Assembly (NCBI RefSeq): GCF_012489685.1
Contig: NC_080043.1
Location: forward strand, 62,303,920 to 62,367,919
From: Lotus japonicus
Taxonomy: Eukaryota; Streptophyta; Magnoliopsida; Fabales; Fabaceae
Reading direction: 5' to 3'
Length of the DNA stretch: 64,000 bases
In this document: positions 56,300 to 64,000 of the stretch, in pieces
How positions within the stretch are numbered: position 1 is the stretch's first letter
Layout of the letters: each line of letters starts with the position of its first letter
Made by a program: the position numbers and the translations under genes
Notes under the pieces: generated by a model
The model's database searches: none
Told to the model about the DNA's origin: nothing
What the model saw: the letters and a program-made list of their open reading frames with translations, nothing else

Positions 56300-59200
56300 C
56301 TATGCATCAAATAGGCAAATCCCTAGACTTCCTCTTAATTTTTCAAAGGTGATAGCATCAAGGGGTTTTGTGAAAATATCAGCCAACTGCTTGTCAGTTG
56401 TCACATGCTCCAAGTTGACAATTTTATCCTCCACCAAGTCTCTAATGAAATGATGTCTAATGTCAATATGCTTGGTCCTGCTATGCTGTATGGGATTCTT
56501 GGAAATATTGATTGCACTGAGATTGTCGCAGTACAATGTCATGACATCCTGTTCAACATCATACTCTTTCAACATTTGCTTCATCCACATGAGTTGAGTA
56601 CAACTACTTCCGGCTGCAATATACTCTGCTTCAGCTGTAGACAATGAGACACAATTCTGCTTCTTGCTAAACCATGAAATCAAATTATTCCCTAGGAAGA
56701 AACATCCACCAGATGTGCTCTTTCTATCATCTGCACTACCGGCCCAATCTGCATCACAGAAACCAACTAAAGAAGAATTTGTATCATGAGTATAGAGAAT
56801 ACCATAGTCACTCGTGCCATTGATGTACTTGATAATTCTCTTGACTTGTAGCAGATGACTAGCCTTAGGAGCTGCTTGAAATCTTGCACATACACCAACT
56901 GCAAAGGTGATACCTGGTCTGCTAGCAGTGAGATACAACAAGCTTCCAATCATGCTTCTATAGAGACTTTGATCAACATCTTCTCCTTGCTCATCTTTGG
57001 ACATCTTGATGTGTGTAGCAGCAGGAGTTCTCTTGTGACCAGCCTTTTCAAGACCAAATTTCTTGACTAGGCCTTTAGCATACTTACTCTGAGATATGAA
57101 CATAGAATCCTCCATTTGTTTGACTTGTAGTCCTAGAAAATAGTTCAATTCACCAACTAGGCTCATCTCAAATTCAGATTTCATTTGTAGGACGAAATGC
57201 TCCACCATTGAGTTTGACATTCCTCCAAAGACAATGTCATCCACATAAATCTGTGCTATCATGAGCTTACCTCTGTCATTCTTCACAAACAGAGTTTTAT
57301 CAATTCCACCCTTGTTGTACCCATTGCTTACAAGAAATTCAGTTAACCTTTCATACCAAGCCCTAGGTGCTTGCTTCAAACCATACAAGGCCTTCCTCAA
57401 CTTGTACACATGATCTGGATGATGCGGATCTGTAAATCCTTTAGGTTGTTCAACATAGACTTCTTCATTCAAATAACCATTCAGAAAAGCACTCTTCACA
57501 TCCATCTGATAAAGTCTGAACTTCAAAAGACAAGCAACACCTAACAAGAGTCTTATAGATTCCAGTCTAGCTACTGGAGCAAAGGTCTCATCAAAATCAA
57601 CTCCTTCTATCTAAGTATATCCTTGAGCAACAAGCCTTGCTTTATTCCTTGTGACTGTTCCAGCTTCATCTGATTTGTTCTTGAAGATCCACTTAGTGCC
57701 AATGATGTTTACTTCTTCAGGTCTAGGCACTAACTCCCACACTTCATTTCTTCTGAACTGCTCTAGCTCTTCTTGCATAGCATTTATCCAGTATTCATCA
57801 GTGAGAGCTTCATTAACATTCTTGGGTTCTATCTTAGAGATGAAACAACTGTGAGCAATTATACTTCTGGATCTGGTAGTCACCCCTTCTTGAAGATTAC
57901 CAATAATGTTTTCTTGAGGATGATTCTTCTGAACCCTGATTGATGGAGCTTTGTTTGTTGTGATATCTTTGTCTTCCTTTTCATCAGCACTTGTTTCTGA
58001 CTCATTGTCGAGGGCGGTTGCTGGAGCATTAGCTGGAACATCAGCACCATCATCATCTTCATTCAGAACTGCTTCTTCCTTCTTGCTTGGTTCATCATCC
58101 ACAGTCACATTCACAGATTCCATCATGGTCCTTGTGCGAGAGTTAAAAACTCTATAAGCTTTGCTGTTCATAGAATACCCCATGAAAATTCCTTCATCAC
58201 TTCTAGGATCAAGCTTCCTCTTAGGATCACGATCTGCAAGAATATAACATTTACTTCCAAATATGTGAAAGTATTTTACAGACGGCTTTCTACCTTTCCA
58301 TAGCTCATATTGTGTAGAGGATGTCCCTGCCCTGATGGTGACTCTATTATGTATGTAACAAGCAGTACTCATGGCTTCAGCCCAGAATTGGTGTGGAATC
58401 TTCTTAGCATGTAACATTACTCTAGCTGATTCCTGGAGAGTTCTATTTTTCCTTTCAACAATTCCATTCTGCTGTGGAGTGATGGGGGCAGAAAATTCAT
58501 GGCTAATACCTTCAGTTCCACAGAACTCCAAGAATTTTGAATTCTCAAACTCTCTTCCATGATCACTTCTGATTCTTACAATCACACAGTCCTTCTCATT
58601 CTGAAGTCTCAAACATAAATTCTTGAATATTTCAAAAGTCTCTGATTTTTCTCTCATAAATTCAACCCATGTATACCTTGAAAAATCATCTACACAGACA
58701 AACACATACCTTTTTCCTCCCAAGCTTTCAACCTGCATGGGACCCATGAGATCCATGTGAAGCAATTCCAGAACCTTCGTCGTGGTCTGATGCTGGAGCA
58801 TCTTGTGTGGCACCTTGGTTTGCTTACCAATCTGACATTCTCCACATAGCTTTCCTTCTCCCAAGCTCAAATTGGGCAATCCCCTTATTGCTTCATCAGC
58901 AATGATCTTTTGCATGCTCTTGTAGTTGAGATGTCCTAGTCTTTGATGCCATACATTCACCTCATCTTCTTTAGTTAACAAACATCTGGAAACATGAGCT
59001 TTTTCTTCTGATGTCCACATGTAACAGTTGTCCTTTGATCTGACTCCTCTCATCACAACTCTCTCATCGTCAGTGGTCACAACACATTCTATCTTATTGA
59101 ACTTCACATCATACCCTTGATCACACAGTTGACTTATGCTGATTAGGTTGGCAGTTAAGCCATTTACAAGTAACACATTATTCAAGTTAGGAGATTCTGT

Positions 59201-61141
59201 GCTAACAAGCTTTCCTACTCCCTTGATCTTTCCTTTAGCTCCATCTCCAAAAGTGACATAGTTGGTGGAGTGACTTCTGATATCTTGCAAGAAGCTCTTG
59301 TTTCCTGTCATGTGCTTTGAGCAGCCACTATCAAAATACCAATCTTCCTTTGATGATGCTCTGAAGGACGTGTAAGCTACCTGACATCTGACTTCACCCT
59401 TGGGCTTCCATTCCTTCCTCATCTGAACAGGTTTTTTATCGTGCATCTGAGGATAACCATATAACCTGTAACAGTAGGGCTTTATGTGACCATTCTTACC
59501 ACAGTAGTGACACTTCCAAGGTACAATCTTCTCAAGCTTGAGCTGGGATTTCACATGTTGAGGTACATGTCTGGGCAATGAATCTGACAACTGATAATTT
59601 CTAGGCTTCTTGAATTCAGTTTGTTTCGCAGCAGACACAAATTTCTTTGAACCTTTCTGATTTTCTTTGTTTGCAGTTCTATAGTCAAAGCCAATTCCCT
59701 TCAAACTCCCTCCTTGCTTGCTAGTTTCCTTCAGAATTTCATCAAGCATATCAGAACCACTGTTCAACATTCTAACAGATTTGTGAGTAGCTTCAAGCTT
59801 TCTTGTCAGAGTTGCCACTTCCTCTTGAAGTCCTGCATTAATCAACACTAGATTAGCCTTTTCCATAACATCAGCATTATTAAACTTACTTTGCCATTCC
59901 TCCAGATCTTCCTTCAGCTTTGTGCTGAGCTCTTTCAGCCTTTCATTCTGAGAGACAAGTTGTTCTATCTCACTTTGCTTTTCTCTCACAAGTTTACATG
60001 CTTCTTCCCACTTGATGTGTAGCAGCTTGTAAGTCTCAGCCAGTTCCTCATCTGTAATGTCCTCATCACTTGTATCATAGACAGTTCCAGAGAAAGCATT
60101 GACTTTGTTTGCAGATATCTCCTCCTCATCTTCAGTGTCTTCATCTGACCAAGTTATCATCATACCTTTCTTCTGCTTCTTTAGATAAGTGGCGCATTCA
60201 GATCTGATGTGACCATATCCTTCACATTCATGACACTGCACTCCTTTATTCTGACCAGATTTTTCGTCTTCTTTGGTCTTCCTCTGTGAATTAGTAAATT
60301 TGGGTTTGTTATCGAACTTCATGTCCTGGACATTAGGCCTGGTTCTTTTATCAATCTTTCTCAATGCTCTGTTGAATTTTCTTGCTAGCATGGCCAGAGC
60401 CTCAGTCAGATTTTCACCCTCACAATCTTCATCATCACCTTCATCAGTGTTTGACACAAAAGCAATACTCTTATTCTTCTTCTCAGATTTTCCACTCAGT
60501 TTCAACTCAAATGTCTACAAAGAGCCAATAAGTTCATCAACCTTCATGTTCTCAATGTCTTGAGCCTCCTCAATTGCAGTGACTTTCATAGCAAACTTCT
60601 GAGGAAGAGATCTCAGGATCTTCCTTACAAGCTTCTCATCTGACATAGGTTCTCCCAAAGCAAATGAAGCATTAGACAAGTCACGGACACGCATGTGGAA
60701 TTCTGAAATAGTCTCTTCTTCAGTCATCATCAGATTTTCAAATTGAGTAGTAAGCATCTGAAGCCTTGACATCCTCACTCGAGTAGTTCCTTCATGTGCA
60801 GTTTTCAGAATTTCCCAAGCATCCTTTGCCACAGTACACGTATTGATCAGCCTAAACATATTCTTGTCAACTCCATTAAAAATAGCATTTAGAGCCTTTG
60901 AATTTCCAAGTGCAGCTTCATCTTCAACACTGGTCCATTCTTCTTCAGGTTTTTCAACAACAGTAGTAGAGGTGCCTTCAACCTCAGCCTTAGTGGGGTG
61001 CTTCCAACCCTTGACAATAGCTTTCCAAGTCTTGTTGTCAATCGATTTGAGAAAGGCTGTCATGCGAACCTTCCAGTAGTCATAGTTAGTACCATCCAGA
61101 ATGGGTGGCCTATTGACTGATCCTCCCTCCTTGTTATCCAT
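56300..61141 (-). pseudogene. Sirevirus gag-pol polyprotein, two in-frame TAG codons
   Basis: A single 1614-codon frame from the ATG at 61141 (MDNKEGGSVNRPP). Domains: copia-type Gag (LDGTNYDYWKVRM, residues ~15-200), first TAG at codon 209 (60515-60517), CCHC knuckle CHECEGYGHIRSEC at 303, a coiled-coil-like region, second knuckle CHYCGKNGHIKPYC near 544, protease DSGCSKHM at 604, integrase zinc region (WHQRLGHLN ... GECQIGK, ~730-770) and D-D-E core (MDLMGP ~797, RSDHGREF ~861, NGIVERK ~893), second TAG at codon 1177 (57611-57613), RT with YVDDIVFGG at 1299, and RNase H (FCDADWAG ~1461; HIDIRHHFI). Both stops sit where relatives usually have Gln, so CAG to TAG is likely. Catalytic motifs look intact. 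Uncorrected translation gives only Gag N-terminus. Confidence 0.9.
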
Positions 61142-61191
61142 GAGAACTTGAATAAACTCCCTGGAGCTCACCCAACCAGAACAGGGTGCCT

Positions 61192-61203
61192 GCTCTGATG
61201 CCA
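61192..61203 (-). promoter_or_regulatory. Primer-binding site of Sirevirus (variant)
   Basis: Minus strand TGGCATCAGAGC, two bases after the 5' LTR. It differs by one base from the usual tRNA-iMet complement TGGTATCAGAGC. Confidence 0.75.
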
Positions 61204-61205
61204 AT

Positions 61206-62080
61206 TGTAAATCAGGTTCCCTTTGATACGATTGTCCTACACGATGCTGGGACAAGAGGTTCGACAATCGCTTAACAATAAACAGAACTTAACAACAAAA
61301 CAATAACACTCAGAAGTTGTTAACCCAGTTCAGTGAAAACTTTCACCTACGTCTGGAGGGTTTGCACCCAAAGAAAGGAAATCCACTATCTCAAGATTCA
61401 GGAATTACAGACACTCATGAACACCTCAGTTCATAGTTCACTTCCTAATCTACCCAGTGTATTTCTACTTAGAATCTCAACCTAAGTATGAGAGCCCCTC
61501 TCACTTTCTCTCAATCACTGCCACAGTGATTGGTAAACACAATGAACAATCAGAGTTTGAATGTAATCAAACAACACAGAACCCTTCTTTGCTTTATAGA
61601 ATCAGTGAGCAAAGAGGATTCACAAATAACAAAGAACGAAGCACACTAACAAATCCTAAAACACACGATCTCTCACTATCAGCTTCGGTAGTCTTCACGT
61701 TTTAGGTCTTCATCCTTTTATAGACTTCAGCAGCGGTAGCATGGGCTTTAGGGTTAGCACGGGCTGAAGAAACAGATTCCAATAACAGCAATTTGAAAAC
61801 GCAATCTTGATAGATTCGGTTTCTTACTGCACAAGTAAAGATAGAAATCAATCTTTTAACAAAGATTGTTTCAACAAATAACAACCCAACCACTAAAACC
61901 CTTCTGAGATAGTTACTTGCTCCTCAAGTAACTCAAAACATATCTTCAACAAATCTTCAGAAGGCCCATAACAGAAACACAAGCTGAGGACTGATGTCCT
62001 AGCCTCACGAGGTCAGATGCCACGGCATCTGCTTCGACAATCAGTTGTTTTGACAAAATGCAAGGCAACATGTTCCAACA
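61206..62080 (-). repeat. 5' LTR of complete Sirevirus (875 bp)
   Basis: Pairs with 52555-53429; three differences. The minus-strand TATA box is at 61714-61722. Confidence 0.95.
61714..61722 (-). promoter_or_regulatory. TATA box in 5' LTR of Sirevirus
   Basis: Minus strand TATAAAAGG. This copy would drive gag-pol transcription. Confidence 0.6.
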
Positions 62081-62085
62081 CAGCT
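62081..62085. repeat. Target-site duplication, right (CAGCT) of Sirevirus
   Basis: Matches 52550-52554. Confidence 0.95.
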
Positions 62086-62830
62086 CAATCATGACCGGGT
62101 TAGAAACTAAAAAGTACATGCGTGCCTTGCTCCTTCATCCTGCCAGCTCTCTGACCTTGCACACATAGTGCACACACAGGCTTGCACACATAGTGCACAC
62201 CGTGCACACCTCGCTGGGAGAATCTTTCAAGACCCATACATAGTAGTTTAGAGTTCCTTGAAACTCAACAAAGTAACAACATCCAATATGTGGAAAAAAA
62301 AGGAAAAATGTTCTGAAATCCTGCTTTTATTATTGTTCATAGTACACTACAGAATTTGATAGAGGGAAAGTGAAACTTGAACAATTACATTACTAGCAGG
62401 TGACCTATGTTAGACTAGTGACTCCCTTCTGCTGAGCGAGAGTACCACAAAGGACAATTCCTTTGGTCTCTGGTAAGCCAAATAGTGTCAAGTTTAAGCA
62501 TAACAGTACAACTCCAAACACACCATAAGAGAATACACGGTTCAGTCTGCTTATCATTTGCTTCAAGCACCTACGTTGGGGGTGATGATTCGGTTTTCAG
62601 TTTAATTTGGGTTCCTGCGGCTCCCTCAAACATTTGTGATTTTTTTGGAGGATGGTGTTGGGTCGGCTGCTAACAAAAACCCCTACTTGATTCGTTGTAG
62701 AATCCTGAAAGCCTCATGGTCATGGAACTATCCGGCATTCATGACAATCATTTCCGATTCGGGACTTTAGTGTGCCAGCTCAATCATGACCGGGTTAGAA
62801 ACTAAAAAGTACATGCGTGCCTTGCTCCTT
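62086..62830. repeat. ~695-bp tandem repeat array, continuation (1 full unit and a stub)
   Basis: The marker AATCATGACC occurs at 62087 and 62782 (695 bp apart). Once the Sirevirus and one CAGCT are removed, the phase from 51861 is kept. The last unit is cut after about 50 bp by the LTR at 62831. Confidence 0.9.
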
Positions 62831-64000
62831 TGTAACACCCCGATTTCGGTGGCGTCACTTTAGTAACCAAAATAAACTTAATGCGGAAAAACGAGAATAT
62901 TTTTTTTTTTTTTAATAACTAAGACAAGACTGAATTAAATAAAACCCAACAATAACCATAATTAAAACTAATATGCAATATATAAACAGCCCCCGCTGTC
63001 ATAGTAACCTCGTCACGAGTAACCTCCAGTGACGGAAAGAAAGTACAACGCCCGTAGGCAATATATACAAACCAAATGAAAAGGGTGAAGTGCCCGCAAC
63101 ACCATCCCTCAAAACTGAGAATCAGCTGACCCAATGGCCTGAAAATAAGACCTCCTAAGTCCAACCAACTCTCTGTGATTCCCGTAAGGAAACCACACAA
63201 AAAGCTATAGGCGGATCTACCCTGTCCCCTAAGTAACAAATGAAGCAAGACTGTCAGAGCTAAAACTCTACTCCTACACTAATCCTAACTCGAGGAGCTC
63301 ATACCAACACTCAAAACTATGTGCTAGCATGATCATCGTCTGAATCAGAATCCAGAACGACCAAGTCTACTAACCCTATCCGTCCTCCCCTCGCAACCGC
63401 AGTGCGCTCCGATGCTGGACTCACGGCTTAGGGCCCGAACCCTGATCATCGATGATCGCAACAGTGGGTGCACTAGACCCTGCCGAAGGCACTCCCACTG
63501 GAATCTCCTCTGAGGGATCCTCCTCGTCTGAAGACAATGGTGGTGGTGGTGGTCCTCCAAGTCCTGGTCCACAATGAACGCCCGGTGGCAAGTTGAAGCT
63601 GATAGAGCATCGCCTCAACACTCCTGACCTCAGAAGTCCTCCACTATCCACGTGATCCTCCATGATACGCCCCGAATACGTCGCTCGATGGCTCGCGGGG
63701 TCAACCACCCACGACCCGGGGTCGTCTTGATCGATCATCTCATACCTAATCCCCCCCGAAGGGTGGACCATGGTGTACCAATCCGCAATATTCATCTAAC
63801 AAAAGGCGTTGTCCGCCAAAACACACACAGAAGACGCGAGGGTCAACTCTAAAGAACTACATAGATAATAAACCCAATAGGTACAAATAATAGATAGCCA
63901 CTTAGGCTTATAACTAGAGATATCATTCCTAGGGTTGCATGTTCCACAAAATCATAACAACAATAATAACAATTAGCATGATCCAAGTAAGTTTATCAAA
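62831..64000 (-). mobile_element. LTR edge of another gypsy-type element, cut by window end
   Basis: It starts TGTAACACCCCGATTTCGG inside a 695-bp unit. The first ~70 bp resemble families A and B (CACTTTAGTAACCAAAATAA, then ATGCGGAAAA), and there is weak similarity further in (GCGCTAGGGTCAAC versus GCGAGGGTCAAC). The rest is different, so I read it as a relative and not a copy. On the minus strand this is the 3' end of an LTR; the body should lie beyond 64000. No gene is certain in this stretch. Confidence 0.65.
63421..63795 (-). other. Short ORF in the LTR at 62831 (124 codons), status uncertain
   Basis: The frame starts MNIADWYTMVHPSGGIRYEM and contains a poly-Pro stretch and an acidic patch (SSDEEDPSEE). 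It lies at about the same distance from the LTR edge as the leader ORFs of families A and B, with at best faint residue similarity (VDSGG versus VDDSSVG). Family unknown. It may be a leader ORF or chance. Confidence 0.3.

Larger units (their letters stand above)
52555..62080 (-). mobile_element. Complete Sirevirus (Ty1/copia) with envelope-like gene, 9526 bp
   Basis: Right to left: 5' LTR (61206-62080), primer-binding site, gag-pol (61141-56300), envelope-like gene (56062-54270), repeated polypurine tracts, 3' LTR (52555-53429). Perfect CAGCT target-site duplications flank it. The two LTRs have equal length (875 bp) and differ at three sites only, so insertion is recent. gag-pol has two TAG codons and the envelope-like gene one frameshift, so this copy should not be autonomous. 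The domain order GAG-PR-INT-RT-RH plus a downstream ORF matches SIRE1/Sirevirus. Confidence 0.95.

Overview
The window looks like repeat-rich nuclear DNA from a flowering plant, entirely built of mobile and viral repeats. I found no host single-copy gene, rRNA or tRNA gene. The clues are Del/Tekay-type Ty3/gypsy LTR elements, Ty1/copia Sireviruses with an envelope-like gene, and an endogenous plant pararetrovirus (EPRV, Caulimoviridae). The protein flavour suggests a eudicot, perhaps a legume, but the species cannot be fixed from this sequence.

Layout. (1) 1-7420: a minus-strand gag-only Ty3/gypsy element (A, TR-GAG type), its 3' LTR cut by the window edge. (2) 7421-8784: a piece of EPRV capsid gene. 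(3) 8785-27688: a tandem LTR-internal-LTR-internal-LTR array of a sister gag-only family (B), period 7551 bp, with one TTTTT target-site duplication at the outer ends only. (4) 27694-29107: the other piece of the EPRV copy that array B split. (5) 29172-37311: a near complete EPRV genome on the plus strand (unit about 8.0 kb between primer-binding sites). (6) 37331-44522: a second EPRV genome on the minus strand, an almost perfect mirror image of (5) with a 19-bp centre. (7) 44537-49070: the 3' part of a plus-strand Sirevirus (envelope-like gene, multiple polypurine tracts, 3' LTR). (8) 49076-52554 and 62086-62830: a tandem array of a ~695-bp repeat. (9) 52555-62080: a complete, very young minus-strand Sirevirus inserted in that array (TSD CAGCT, 875-bp LTRs differing at 3 sites). 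(10) 62831-64000: the edge of another gypsy-type LTR.

The EPRV has the Florendovirus layout: ORF1 encodes movement protein, capsid with a zinc knuckle, aspartic protease, reverse transcriptase and RNase H; ORF2 is of unknown function. Each copy is broken: a stop codon in ORF1 of the plus copy, a 5' truncation of the minus copy, two shared stops in ORF2, and two retrotransposon insertions in the left copy. The gag-only elements keep Gag, PBS, PPT and LTR promoter, plus a small integrase/post-integrase scar, and must depend on a relative for pol. The complete Sirevirus has two in-frame TAG codons in gag-pol and a one-base frameshift in its envelope-like gene.

Most notable are the ~7.2-kb EPRV palindrome (a candidate hairpin-RNA/siRNA source), the tandem LTR array from apparent unequal exchange, the pol deletion scar in the gag-only families, and the 695-bp tandem repeat.
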